A stretch of 64,000 bases of DNA from Tetrahymena elliotti 4EA (lineage: Eukaryota; Ciliophora; Oligohymenophorea; Hymenostomatida; Tetrahymenidae). The position numbers were made by a program, and so were the translations under genes. Within the stretch, counting starts at the first letter, position 1. Every line of letters starts with the position of its first letter. The notes under the pieces were generated by a model, which was not told the DNA's origin, ran no database searches, and saw nothing but the letters and a program-made list of their open reading frames with translations. The DNA lies in the NCBI GenBank assembly GCA_000231825.2, contig JH720298.1:255489-319488 (forward strand), in the 5' to 3' direction. This document shows, piece after piece, positions 40,062-54,378 of this stretch.

Positions 40062-43000
40062 ATGTTCTTTGCTTTTCTTTTTTTTTTAGTTTAGCTACAG
40101 TATGTCTACTCTGCATTTTGGAACACTATTGAAGGGTATAGCATGAAGAGTTTAGTAAGAGGAGTTGGTTCTACTCCTGTAAGTTTTACTATCCAAAGGT
40201 AGGATTTCTAAGATTCTATTGTTTATGGTTATTTCAAATTTAATGATATAGACTCCACAAAGTAATATTCTATGATGAGATATGAAGTGAGCGCAGAATA
40301 TACATATATGAATTACTTTGTTAGGACTGGTTAATCTCCCCATATTTTGATACAGTTTGATAGTTATAACAGATAGATTATTAATTAGCAAGGGTTTACA
40401 GTTGAATTAGGAAAATGGTATCAATTCGGCTTAGGAATGAAATTACCATAAAAATAATTTTATGGAATTTGGCAGGGAAACCCATAAGGAGGATTAGTTT
40501 TTCCAGCTTATTAGAATATTAATGAATATCAGTTTAGATCAGATATTAATGAGCTAACATTGTGCATCATTTGCCCTCCTCTCGAAAGCTAATTTACTTA
40601 AATATCTGGGTAATATGCCTCCATAAAATTGCTTACTGGTTTCAAACCTAATGAAGGAGCTAAATTAATTTTAAACGAAAATAATATGAGTAACCAGCTA
40701 CTAAGATCAGCATTTTTTGTAAACCCTAATCTGATTGCCTACACTAAGAATTAATATCTCCCCCTAACTACAGATTTGGCTGTGAATTGTGTTAATTCTA
40801 CTAAAATTTATTTTGATGGTGTTTGTATGGATCCTTCATAATGTTCTAATATAGTTTACTTTAAAACAAGCTAATTTGGAGTTATAAATAGTGTTTTTTA
40901 TAATCCATCCATAAATAGCTGTAGCGTTTGCCCCGACTATTGTTAACTTTGTGATAATTAATCTGTTTGTTAGTCTTGTTTAATAGGATATGAACTTGTT
41001 ACATCAACAAATATTTGTAAAAAGTGCTCAGCAAATAATTTCTTTAATCCCTTAAACTCTTTATGCGTTTCTAATTGTCCAAATGGGTATTAAAAAGATT
41101 ATCTCAACCAATTGTGCGTTCAAAATTTTAACCCATTCTTCGTCTTTTTAAACCCATTACTTTACCCAAGAAATTTTGTGTAGGATGATGGATTTACTAT
41201 TATGGACTAATCTTCTTAGATTATACCTAGCTAATTTGCTTAATGCTGGTTGGAAAATTAAAGCTTCGGTGCTTACACTGTTTTAGGAGGGCAAGATAAT
41301 CTTAGTACTAATAAAATCAATAAAAAATTAAAAAATTTACCCAAAAATTTTAGAAAGATAATTACCTTTTAAGGTTTGATTTATAACAATGGATAGTAAG
41401 GTGACTTTGTTCTTGTTGTTAATAACAATCAAGTCGAATTGTCTTCATCTAATAAATTATTTACAAATCAATAACTTTGTGATGATAATCAATTTGTGAA
41501 TTACTATGAACTCACTTATATTATAAATGATTCTTCTACTGATCTTGATATCAATATTTCATCTAATAAAAATGGATGGGGTATAAGAAACTTTTCTATG
41601 AATGTCACTAAATGTCACTCCACTTGTAATGATTGCACTAAAGATGGTAATCCTTGGTCTTGTACTACTTGTCAAATGTAATTAACTTCTATTCAAATAA
41701 AGAATAACTGTGCTTGTAAAAAAGGGCAATATTCTAAATTTTTAAATTGCTATTCATCTCCTTGTTATTCTTGTTAGAATTGTAATCCTAATTGTCTATC
41801 TTGCGAAGACTAAACAGGAAAATGCACTATTTGTGCTACTGGATATTCTATTTAAAATGGATTATGCGTTGCAAATGCTTCTTGTTCAAATTTTTATACT
41901 ATGGATCCTGGCTCATCATACTGTATAAGAGTAAAAGACTAAGGATTATCATTCTTTACTTAAGATAGAGTTCAAATAAGTCTATAATTTTGGTTCTATA
42001 ATGGTTTACTAGAATAATATCGACAATGCACTAATAGAATATTTGCTCCTTTTATTTATGGGACTTAAAGAGCTACTTTATATTTAAATTTACCATAATA
42101 TTATGATTATCATTACGCAGTAGAAAGTAAGTTTACTGCTATGAATATAGATAATTTTGGTGCTACAGATTACATAAATTATATTATAGACAGTAATTTG
42201 GTGAAAAAAGCAAATTACAGATCAATTTCTCCTGTAAGTTTATGTGAAGATATTAATTATGGGGAAACTTTAGTTAATGAAAGTATTGTTTTTAATAAGA
42301 AAGATCCTATTTACAATTTTACAATTTCAGCTTATTTGCCTAATTCTAAATGGTTCACATTTAATGACTTCACAATCTACTATAGTAAGCTTATTTTTAA
42401 TTTATTTTTTTTAATCTAAAAAAGTCATTTCATTCAATTTGGGGGCTAAGCAAGTTGTTCTATGAGTTGACCATAAAAAAATATTCATATTTTCTACTTA
42501 ACATAAATTGAATAACATTAAGTGATAGCCTAAATTCCTGCTTGAAAGAAAAATCTTTGATGAATAAGGTTTTTATTTAATACTAAATAATTATTTTTAT
42601 TTAAAAGATAGATGTCATGCAAGTTGCACAAATTGTTTAGATTCTTCTTCTTGTACTTCTTGCATTTAAAACTCTTAGCTTAATGCTGCCTTAGGTAACT
42701 TCTGCTATTGTAATGATGGATTCTACTTTTATTATGACTGGGAAACAAGTTCTGCATAATGCCTTCCATGTAATAACTTTTGTAAAACATGTAATGGACC
42801 AAGTATTACTGACTGTCTATCCTGCCATGAGAGCTATAAAGTTGAAAATAATATTTGTGTTAATGATTGTGGAACAAACTAATTCTGGGATTTTAATCTT
42901 CATAAATGTGTTGATTGTTCAGATTGTTGCTCTAGCTGTAATGGAACATCTAATAGTTAATGCTTAACTTGTTAGAATGCAATAATGACATTAAGTAGTA

Positions 43001-46000
43001 ACGTTTGTAAATTCAACTAAGATTAAAGAACTTGCAACTCATGCAATCAAAATGTATCTAATTCTCTATGTGGTGGGAGTTAAATAAATCATGATTTTTG
43101 TCTGACCAAAGGTTGGTTAAGTTATAATAGTAATACATGTGTTAATTGCTTTAAAGCAGATTCTAATGGTAATTGTGGAGGTGATAGTCTTTATAACTAA
43201 CTTTGTAACAAATATGGATATTACTATTCTTCTAATACATCTTCTTGTTTGGCATGTTCTTAGGCTTTTGGTGTAGATTGTGGAGATCCTTTAATCAGTA
43301 ATATATGTTAATTAAATAGATGGGTTTATTAATCTCTATCAACTTGTATAAATTGTAATTTATAATAGAGTCCTCTTTGCTGCGATGCTACATGTAAAAC
43401 CTGCAATGGATCAAGCTCTAATAACTGTTTGAATTGTTATGGCTCTATGGTTCTTTTCGACAATACTTGTTTAGATAAATGTCCTAATGGGTATAAATTT
43501 GATCCTGTAAATAATAATTGTTAAAGTTGTTCAAGTTTTATTGGAGTTACAGAATGCAACAGCTGTGCTTCAGATTGTTAAACCTGTTCTGCATTAACAA
43601 CAGCTCAATGTAAAACTTGCTATAATTCAAGAAGGTTTAATGCAGCAACAAATAGATGTGATTGTAAAGATCAAGAAGATTAGAGAACATTTTTTTATGA
43701 ATGCAGCATCAATAATTAGGCTGTTTTAGATATAAAATTATCAAACATAGGCCCATCGATGACGATTGATTTTGGAAAAATAGTTGCTGACTTACCTAAT
43801 TTTCCAACTTAAACAAATTCTAATAGCATTTGTAAAATTATTTTTAGCTAAGCAGAGCTTTAGAAAATTGGTTCAAAAGCCCTTTGCTAAATTCAATTTA
43901 ATCTGATAAATGTTAGTTTAGGTAAAATAAATTTCATCTTTTTTTATGTTAATTTTTTCTTTTTTTTGATAAAAATTTAGATGAAACTGCAACAATAATG
44001 GAAGGAGATACTTTAAATTTTTTACCAAATGTTTTAAAGTTTAAAATAAATACTAATTCCTTTATAGATACTTTTTTGAATAACATAGTATACTAGTAAT
44101 CCCCATAAAACACTGGTGTTGTTTTTACTTATAATAAAATTGAGAACTCTTGCAATGAGTTCAAGATTAAATTAGATAAAATTTCAAATGATTCAAGTAG
44201 AGGTTTTAAATCAATAACATGGACTCTTCTTAATCCAAAAAATAATCAAGAAGATATTTAAATCTAAAATATTTTAAGTCAGGCCTCTTCTTAAAATTTA
44301 GTTGATATCACAATACCAAAAGGAATTATAACAATAGACTATGAAAAGACAATTTCATGTTCTTATCTCCTTAAGAATACTTACTCAGCATCTCAGTAAT
44401 TTGTATTCTAAATTAAAACTTTTAAGAGTTTAGCATCTGAACTGAGCTCAAATATTGTTGTTCCTTATTTTAGGTAAATATTTCAAAATAAATAATAATT
44501 AGTAAAGACTTAACCTTTATTAAAATTAGGTATTTATAATTTAGCCTCACTTTGACTTACAAAATTAAGTATTGCGACAGTTAAGGAAACACTCTTAATG
44601 CTAGTGATCCTGTTGATATCTAGTTTTCAAGTCCTCAGTCTTCTACAATAAACTAAATATTGAATAGTAACACTTAGGATACAATTGTTAAAGTGATAGA
44701 TGGGTACAGTTTTCCTGCTAATTCATAAAATGTGATAAATGTAAATTTTAGATTTTGTTTTTTCCTCATGTATTTAATTGTAAATTTATAATTATTTATT
44801 TTTAATAAATAGGTTGAGATTAAGTTTTCTAGTGATCCATAAGTTACCAATACTAAATAGATCACATTTGCAACTGAACCACCAAAACTAAATGTAAAAA
44901 TAAATGGAGGTAATTAGAAAATTGACTTTAAATCTGCATTACAGCTGAGTGCAAAATTTAGAGATTTAGATGTCCCTGATCCCAATGCTGATTAAGGAAT
45001 AACTCTCCTTTGGGCTTGCTCAGATCCTTCTGATCCTACTAAAGAATGCTATGATTAGACTGCTAAACCATTTGTCTTTAATTAAATTGATCCTTCTATC
45101 CCTGCTTCTACATTTAATCCTTACACTGTAATAAGAATTTAAGCCTAAGCTAAGAGAGACTCTAGAATTTCTATAGATTTCATCATAGTTTTATTTATTG
45201 AATTCGATTTGCCTCCTCTAAATGTTTCCTTAAATTTGCTTGATCAGTAAGGAATAACTGTTAACTTAAATGAAGAAATATTTGCAACTCTAAACTATAA
45301 TACAGCTGTTAATACTGATATTCTATCATTTTCATGCACTTTAGTTTATGAGAATGAGTCTGTTGGAGCTATCAAGTTTGATTATACGTAACTAAAATTT
45401 TAGCTTTGGGATCATTACTCAGGGTTTAAACGTTCAACTCCAAGCATGAATATCAGATTCTCTGTTTTTAATCCATACTATTACATGCCAAGTGTTTCAA
45501 TTATGAGCTTCCAAATAAATTTCCCTCCTGATTAGTGCAGCTTTTCTATAAGCCCACTTTCAACAAATTCAAATATTGTATATAGTTTACAAACTAAATT
45601 CACTCTTGCAATGTCTAAATGTGTTGATGAGAATCTTCCAATATCATATTAATTCTTTCTGTATTTATCATTAGATGACTTTAATAAAGAAAAACTAAAT
45701 ACTAAGTAAATAACTAGAAGATAATTAAATGATTTGTAATTAAACACTGACTTATAAACATTACTTCCTTCAGGAGATCTCATCATCATGGCAACTGCAT
45801 AGGATTCAAAACAAGCTGTCTTTAATACTACAATTAGTATTAGTGTTTAGAGCTCTAATATGGATGAAACTAATTACATTCAAACAATAGATTCTATATT
45901 AAATAATAAATCACTGACTAGCCAATAAATTATTTCATAGCTTTCACTTATTACTGAAGATATAACCAAAAGAACTGATTTAGCTTCAAGTGATAATATT

Positions 46001-48217
46001 AATTAGAAGAAGATTTAAATCTTAGATACCCTTAAAAGAGTTACACTGTAATTGCCTCCAGATTCAACATTTTCTTCATTATCTGATAAAGCCATTGCAA
46101 GCTTGGTATCAACTGTTAAGCTTAGTGTGGAATAATAGAATAGTTAGCTAACTAGTTTATAATCTGCTCTTTAAGAAGATTGGAGTTAAACACCTTATTA
46201 ATCTTTAACGATAGCAGAAAAATCAAAAAGGAATTAATAAGTATTTGATTACTTTAAAATAGTAGACAATATGGCAAATAATTCTTAAAATTCCAGCTAA
46301 ATCGCAAATCTTTAGGTAGAGATATCAAATAAATTAGGAGAAAAGATGAACTACAATGCCCTGCCAAATGAGGATCCAAAAGTGTTTTAAGGATCAAGTA
46401 TTACCATTCAAAGCTAACAAGTAACAGAAAAAAATCTATGTAACTACTTATTTTGTAGTAACTATGTACCTTCAACAACATAAAGCAAATAAGTAATCTA
46501 TGACATTTCTTATAAAACATATGATAAAAATCCTTTCTAAAATGATCCAAGTTTTCAAAATTTGACTCAAGAAATTAAATAAAATATTGGTAACTAAACC
46601 ATAGCTTAGTTTCCTGTAATAAATCCTTCTATAGTTCCATCATCAAAGCCTTCTTAAGACTCTGTAATTAGCTAGAGTAACTCTGTATTTACTTATAAAG
46701 GAACTCCAACATATTAAGAATAAAAACTAGCATGTTTAACTAAGAGTGAAAATAAGTGGACATAAAATAGATGCAAATTAATTTTTAATTCTAAAAGCAA
46801 CTAATACACTTGTTTTTGTGAATCTTTAGGACCAACTACAATAATTAATGATTTAGAAGCCTTGATCTAAAATAAAAACTTGAAAACAGCATTTAGTGGT
46901 TAAGGGTTTGAAAATATCTCAAATTTTACATAATTTTACAAGTATATAGCCTTTTGGCTGATAGTTTTTAAAACTATTGGCTTTATTGCCCTCTACATTA
47001 AAGGAAGAAAATTAGACAATAAATTTGAAAAATTATCAAACGTGATCCAAAAGACAAAAAAATCATAAGTCGTTCCTTTAAGTATGAAATCAATTAAGGA
47101 AAGTAGTTAGAATTTTATAAATACCTTAGATTAAAAAAAGGTGGCTGATTAATCTCCTTTTTCAAAAGAAAAAGCTCAAACTAAATCCTAGCTTAAAACA
47201 AGAAAAAGGTTTTTTTAAAAACCAATAATGACAAAAGATGAACCTTCTTCACTAGTCGAAATTAAAAAATAAGAAACCAAAGAATAAATAGAATCATAAG
47301 GGTCTTAAAAAAATGTATAGGATATTGAATTACTAAAATTAGAATAAAAATACTCTGGTTCTCTCTAACTATTAGATGAGTAAGAAACTTAAAGAAAAAT
47401 TGATGAATAATAAATTCATAAATAAGAAAATAAAAGTATATTTTCTAAAATTTAAGCAAAAATAATAAATAATGCAGATGAAAATGGAAAATAGGATTAA
47501 AAATAACTTAAAGAAAGTAAAGTTGAATATTAAATGCCATCAATTGATTCTTTATGTAAAGAGTAAAACCTTTAATTAGAAACAAAAGAAATCCAGGGTG
47601 ATAGTAAAAATACAATTGAATTAAATTCTTTTAAAAAAACGAAACCTGTCACAGACTTATCTTAATTTAGCAGCAAAACTGAAAGATTTATTTAATTTAG
47701 ATTTTTAAAGTAAGTTCTATTCTTCCATAACTTTTTTGGTATCTTTTTAGTTTATGACCAAGATATGCCTAGGTCTTTGAGATTTTCTTGCTTTTATGTT
47801 AGATTAATACATTCATTTGCTATGTCTATCATTTTTAATGAAAGTCTTAGTGCAATTTAATTGATTGCTATTTCTATTGCAAATGCAATTATTATTATTA
47901 CTTGCTTGAAGATATTAGAAATGGTAACAAAAAAATTAGGTAGGTATATTCTTGCAGCAATTTTACTTGCCTTATTGGCTTTTTACTACTATGTTATTTT
48001 ATCGGTTGTTAGTGGCTAGGAAATTAGTTCATCAAACTGGTCTATGCTTACTTATTTAGCTTTTACAGTATTAGATTTATTAGTAATATCTTCTCTCACT
48101 GCTTTGGCTTAAAGACATGTTGCTATCAAAATGATGAAGAAATAAGAATTAAAGAATTGCTCTCAAAGAATGTTTGAGTTACTACACTTACAATTAATAT
48201 TATCGAGTGTTTTATGA
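40062..48217 (+). CDS. Polycystin-1-like receptor: Cys modules, REJ region, GPS motif, multi-TM
   Basis: Five exons: 40062-42384, 42608-43921, 43981-44473, 44545-44740, 44813-48217; 2576 residues. A signal peptide (MFFAFLFFLVQLQYVYS) leads into a beta-rich region. Furin/EGF-like Cys modules lie at about 287-370, 517-640 and 775-1130 (CPDYCQLCDNQSVCQSC, CKTCNGSSSNNCLNC). A receptor-for-egg-jelly (REJ) region at about 1380-1810 shows CSFSISPL, LPISYQFFLYLS and LLPSGDLIIMATAQDSKQ. A GPS/GAIN cleavage motif at about 2083-2122 has the expected spacing of W and four Cys (KWTQNRCKLIF, TCFCESLGP). TM1 follows near 2150, then a 250-residue charged loop and about four TMs (2405-2576). In animals this set belongs to polycystin-1/REJ proteins, cleaved surface receptors. 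No PLAT domain and no TRP-type pore block are seen. The 223-bp first intron may hide an exon. Confidence 0.87.
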
Positions 48218-49793
48218 TTTATTTTTAAACAATATGTTAATAAACTATTAGTTTTTTTGTTTTCAATACATTCTATTTGAAATATCAAAAAAAATAACCT
48301 ACAATAATATTTTGTTTGTTAAATTTAAAAGGAATAAATAAATATGTTTTAAAAGATTAAAATAAATAGAAATAAGGAATAAAATTCAAAGAAATAATAA
48401 TTTCTTTTCCAAAGAGCCCAAAATTGCTAAAAATCAAAAAGCTCAAAAGGCTCAAAAAAATTTTTCATTTTAAAAAGAAGTAAGAAAAAATTCATTTTTT
48501 TAAATAATAGTATCTGAGTTCATTAGTTTTTTTTTATTATATTACTATATTATTATCAAATATTTAAAAAAAACATTTTGATAAAGGACAACAAATTATT
48601 TTTAATTAGACTATGGTTATATTTTTGAAACATCTATTAAGGATAAAATGAATTTTATGTACAATTTATGATTTAAAACCATATTTGTTTGTTTGATTAT
48701 TTAAAATAATTATACAAAATTAAAAAATTAAATGAAAGCTTTAAAATAAAATTGAAATGATATTTAGAAAACTCTATGATATCATAATATATTAGTGCAT
48801 TCATATTACTCTAAATATGTAACAATTAGTACTTAATTATCAATGAAAAAATAAATATTTAGAGATTTCTAATTAATTTGAAGATTAAATTAAGATAGAA
48901 GACAATGCAAATTAATACAAAGTAAAATGTTTATGATTATTTTTAAAGGAAATATGATAATTTTTAAAGGAAATATGCTTATTTTTATATGAAAAAATTA
49001 TAATTTGTAATTTCTTTGTGAATGCTATTTATTAGATTTACTGTACTAATAATTAAACACAACTATATTTTTACTGTAAGCTATTTATATCTTTTTTTTG
49101 TTTAATAACACATAGATAGATTTTTTATTTTTAATATTTATATTTATCAAATTACATTAAGAGATCAAATTAGAATAAGCTTAAATTAAATAAATTAAGG
49201 TATTATTTAAGTTAAATAAAAGCTTGTAAATTTAATATTTCGTGGAATAAAGTAATTTTCAAGCTTTCATTTGAATTTTGAATGTAAAATTATTCCAATA
49301 AATATTAAAATAGTACAATAAGAGCTAAGTGAATGTAAATTAAAAAATGTTTTTTTGTAATATTCTATTCATTTTATTTGGAGTAAATTTATTTGTAGTA
49401 GATTGAAAACTTATATTTCCTTACAAAGGTAATTTTAAATAAAGTAAATGTGCGTTTAATATTAATTAGAAATATTTTTTGGCAGAGTAAAATTAAATTT
49501 ATGGTTATTAATAGTGATTACGTTTAAAAAATACAATATTTAGCCTTACATTAACCTGATAACATTAGATATTTATAAGGAGCTTATATCTCTTACTAAT
49601 TTTTTTGAAAATTAATTACCTATCCAACTAAAATAGTAGATTCATTATTTTATGACACCTAAAACAATGATTGATGTAATTATTTATCATATAAAAAAAA
49701 ATTAAATTGAAGAAAGTGTGAAAAAATTTGTTTACTCTACACCAATTTTTGCAAAATAAAAAATCATCTTAATTTAATTAGTGAATTTAACAT
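48218..49793. other. Intergenic, 1.6 kb, with short direct repeat
   Basis: A+T-rich spacer between two plus-strand genes; the downstream promoter lies at its right end. A roughly 21-bp direct repeat (ATTTTTAAAGGAAATATG twice, about 48938-48978) is the only structure seen. No gene is supported. Confidence 0.55.
48936..48978 (+). repeat. Two-copy direct repeat, about 21 bp
   Basis: TATTTTTAAAGGAAATATG is followed at once by ATAATTTTTAAAGGAAATATG. It is a near-perfect tandem pair inside non-coding DNA. Confidence 0.75.
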
Positions 49794-52700
49794 ATGAGTT
49801 AAGTAGCAACTAGCAATATATAATAATAGCAATAGCAGTAAATAGCTAAATAGGATCAAAGTCCATCTAAAGTATTTGCTGATGGCTAGGTCAAGTGTAT
49901 CCTATGCTTTAAAAAAAATGCTTTATCATCTAGTAAACAGTGCACTAGATGCCTGCAGTTTTCATGCAAGCATTGTTTTAAAGTTGATTCGAAGGTAGAT
50001 TTTCATTAATAATGATTTTTATGATAATTTTAAATATCTTAATTCAAATATTACAAAAAAATAAATAAAAAGCTAGTCACTCCCAACCAGAAGAAGCAAT
50101 TTAATTCAAACAATATAGGCAAATGCTGTTTCAGTGATTTGATCTACCAATAAAACATTTTAAGTGATGTAAAAATAAAAATTTGCTTTTGTTTTTAAAA
50201 TTATTAATAAAGATAACTATTAGAATGAAGCAATCCTCTTAAAAGAAAAATTAATATTAATTATAAATTATAGTCTACAATATAATGGGGTAAAGATAGT
50301 GTTTCTTCTCTCAATTGGTGCACAAATGATTATAAGCAGGATTACTCAATTGTAGATCCTAAGAAAGAGTAATTTGATATCTTTTACTTTTTATATTTTT
50401 CTAGGTTAAATAGACTTATTAATAGAAATGAAGCAATTCTATAATTTTATATAAATTAAATGGATAGAAAAACCAAAGAAAAAGATGGAATATTTCATTC
50501 ATAAAACCTATTTAAGTCAAAAGATAATCATTTGTCTAAAAATTTATTTTAACAGAGATTTTTAGAGAAAAAACTGACTTAGTCTAAAAATTAAAAGAAA
50601 TTATTTAAAATATTAACTTTTGGAATAGATAAAATATCAGTAGTTTAAATAAAATTTATTTTTAAATAGGTATGATGACAGTTTTGAGTAATGCGTTGAA
50701 ATGTCTAATACAATTTATAAAGAGCATTTAGAAATGAAACTTATTGAAAAAGAGATATTCGATGATGATATATATAGTAGAAAATTTTTAAATAAATCAT
50801 TTGGAGAGTTTTTAAGCACAGTTCAAAATGAAATATCACCTGATAAAGTGAAATAAGATTAACTTATTTTATTGAAATCTTTTATTTCTTACATGCTTGA
50901 CTAAAAAAAAACACCTGAAGACAGAATATACTTAAGAGGACATGGAATGCTAGCATTATTTTTACTGTGCTTTTGTTCAATAAAAAGAGCTTTCTATATA
51001 ATGAAAGAAATATATCACCTGTATTATGTTGATATTATTCATTCAGATTTAATCAAAAAAGAGGCAAACTATTGCTCCATAGTTAAGCACATTGTGTTTA
51101 TGTATCTTGAAAATTTCTCAAAGAAGAAAGATCCTACTCCTTAACAGATAGAAAAAATAGTTGCATTCACTAGAAAATACCTCTACTTTTAATATAATTT
51201 CTTTTTCTTAAACCAGCTCAATTTATCAAGTGCCTTCTAAATTATCGAGCTTCTTCTTTTGAATAGAAGTGTAATTTTTTTTTTTTGCAATTTTTCATTA
51301 CAAAAAATAATTTAAATATTTTAATAGTATAATATTATGACAAGAGCTATGACTTGTGTTATCCATTTAAACATAAAATACATTCTTGAAAGCGAATCTG
51401 AAAAATTAAATTTAAAAGATATTATCTATAACAAAGTACAACCTGAAAATCTTCATCCATTGTTATTTTAGCAATGGGATCCATTAAAAAAAGAAGCAAT
51501 CTAAAAAATACTTTCTGAGTTTAATAGGACATGTGAAATGTAATTAATTAAATTATAGAAAGACTACTGATTTATTATTTATAAAAAAGGGAGAAATATA
51601 AAAAATATGATTGTGGAGCAGAAATGCTAGACAATGCTGTTAAAGCTTGCATAAAATAACAAAAGAATAAATTTAAAATAATGGAAGAGCATTATTAGAA
51701 AGAAATTAAAGATTTAAAGAGCTCATTAAAATTAGCAATGAATGAATTGAATTATAATGCACAAAAGATGCAATATTAGGAAGTAGAAAAGAATAATATA
51801 ATTATCAAATATGAAGCATTAAAAAAGAAGTATGAAGTTACTGAAATAGAGTATGAAGATATTTAAACTAAGTTGTAATTTTTAAATGAAAGGACTAGCA
51901 AAAGATAAATGCATTATAATAAAGACTATGAAGAATAGATAGCTAATTTGTAGCAATAAATAAAGAATTAGAAACTAGATTTTAGGGAATTAGATATGCT
52001 TTATAGAAATTAGTAATTATAATTTAAGACTTAGCTCGAGGAGAAGGATAATATTATTAAGAGATTGAAGCAAGGTATCCATCTTTTACAAAGATAGAGA
52101 AATGAGATTTTTAGAGAAAGAGTTTCTGAATAGCTTTAAGAAATTAACGAAATATGCTAACAATCATAAGAAGAAGATCAAAACAAAAGTAAAGAAGAAT
52201 AAGAGACTAAAAATTATAGAATGTTCCATAGCCAAATCCAAACATAGCAAGATAAGTAAAACAAATAAAATTAACTTTAATAAAAATCTTTTGAGAAGAA
52301 CAACCATATTCTTTAGCATGTTCCTTTAATAAAATAATCTTTATCTGAAGTGTCTGAAGTATCAGATGCATCAAATGTTCGTGAATCTTTAACATTATAA
52401 AATCAATAAAAAAAATCTATGGATGAATAAATTTGTGATTAAATTGAAGATGAGAGGTCATTCTATGCTGTTTCTGGTAAATCATAAACAGATTTAGATA
52501 AAAAAGCTAATCATAAAGAGTAAAGTACTCCTCCAAGCAAGCAAAGTCCTACTAATATTAAAGATAACTCAGAATAAAGAGAGTCTACTAGTGATTTCCT
52601 TAGTAGAAGTGTCCTTTAAATGTACAAATAATATGAAGAACCAGAAGCACTTCAACAAGCAATTAACTAATAACAATTTACATCACCAATGAATTCTTAC

Positions 52701-53273
52701 ACTAAAAGTATAAAATTTGAATCAACAGATGAGAGATAGTATATTTCATCTTTAGAGCATCCATATCTTGAAAATCATAAAGAGGAAACAGATTATCCTT
52801 TAAATTAATAAATAAATAATTGTGAAAATTCTTAAAATGTTTATCCTAAAGTAGAACCTTTTTCTCCAAAATAGAAATAGCAATAGGAAAAAGGCCACTC
52901 TCCTTCTATAGTAAATAAAATGAATTAACAATAAGAATCAAAATCTCCCTCTCCTAATTCTCACATATAGTAAGAGGGATCTCCATAAAATGAATAAAAT
53001 AATAAGCAATAAAGTCCAAACAACTAATAATTCAAAGCATACTGTAATCTATTTGGAATTCATGTTTCTGAATAAAATAACAATTAAAATGCTTAAAATC
53101 AGTAAAATAAAGATTCTGATTAATAGAATCAGAGGTCTGTGTCTTAAAGCTAAATTTAGTCACCAAGCAAAAATTTAAATGAATAATAAAATGGTGAATC
53201 CAATCAAAAAATAATTCATAAAAGAGCTATTTCTAATTAGATTCCTAAATAAAGAGAAATATAATAAAATTGA
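49794..53273 (+). CDS. FYVE-like zinc finger, TBC-like region and coiled coil protein
   Basis: ATG 49794 begins a poly-Gln stretch and then a zinc-binding pattern C-x2-C-x11-C-x2-C-x4-C-x2-C (VKCILCFKKNA, CTRCLQFSCKHC), with a final KCC after the first intron, as in FYVE-related fingers. Exon 1 is 49794-49994 and exon 2 starts at 50073; further introns end near 50270, 50405 and 50668. The region 50670-51250 contains LRGHGMLALFLLCF and a helical repeat pattern that recalls a TBC (Rab-GAP) domain, but the usual arginine-finger motif is not clear. From about 51610 a coiled coil (KQQKNKFKIMEEHYQKEIK) leads to a long Gln/Ser/Pro-rich tail and TGA 53271-53273. The two halves are in different frames around 51530-51570: either a very small intron, a frameshift, or two genes. 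Endosomal trafficking is inferred. Confidence 0.62.
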
Positions 53274-54378
53274 ATTTAAATTAGCCAACCTAAGTTATTT
53301 ATTTAATACTCTTATTTTTTCTTTTATTCAATTTAAATTTTTCAAATAAATTCTAATTTAATCTCTTATGTCAAAAAATAGTACCATCTTTTCTATATTA
53401 GCTTTATGTTTCAATTTTCAATTGGTTGTTACATTAAATTTTATTCTATTAATCTTTTCTATTCTTTCTTTTTTTAAAGATATTTTACTGTAAATGTAAA
53501 TGTCTGCCTATTAAAAATATCCAGGCTCAAAATTAAATTATTTATAAAAGTATTCAATTTACTTTTTTAAGTTAAGATTCATTCAGATCCAGATATTATA
53601 TAAAATTTTATAGTCTGTTTCCTTCCATTAGTTTAAAAAAGAATAGTGAAATCAAAAAATTTCTAGTAGGATTCTGTTATTTTAAAATAGATAGTATTAT
53701 TTTTAATTTTATTTGTGCATAAAATAATTTTGAATTATCTATTCCTTTTATTCATTTAAAAATAACTTTGTTTTAAAATTTAGCATGAAAATGAGAAATA
53801 AATTATTTCTTGAGAATAATTTTAAATAAAATAATGAAACTTTTATTCAAATGTTTATTTATTTTTGTTGTTGGTTACTAATTATTAAATTGTTTAATTA
53901 GTTTATAATATATTATTTTTATCACTTGAAATTTTAAATTCAATTGAGTAATTTTAAATATTTACACATTTTTAATGAATTCTTTTTAAACATTCAAAAT
54001 TTAAAATATTTGTCTATTTCTTTTCAAATTTTTTCTGCTCAGAAATTATTTATTAAAATAATGTAATGTTTTTATATTACTCTTTATCTTTTACTCTATT
54101 TTTAGCCTTCTTATGTAAACATTAAAAATCACAAATAAAAATTAAAGATTCACAAAAATAATTTCAAATTTTATGAAATAAAAAAAATAATTATTTTTAT
54201 TTTAAAAATAAATGTGGAAAATTTTTAATATTTTTGTTTTGAAAAAACAAAAAAGTAAAATAAGAGTGTGTACATATCCTTAATGAATAATATTAAATAA
54301 ACAAAAATATTTTTTAACCATAAAAAATTAAATTAAATTGAAAATGTTTTAAATTATAAAATTATCACTACAATTCCT
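53274..54378. other. Convergent intergenic region, no gene seen
   Basis: About 1.1 kb of A+T-rich DNA between the 3' end of a plus-strand gene and the 3' end of a minus-strand pseudogene. No supported feature. Confidence 0.55.

Noticed and set aside
42385..42607. Possible extra exon inside the 223-bp first intron of the REJ/GPS gene
   Set aside because: Candidate frames contain TGA or fail to join in phase, and the flanking exons join directly into a sensible Cys module, so I treated the whole stretch as intron.
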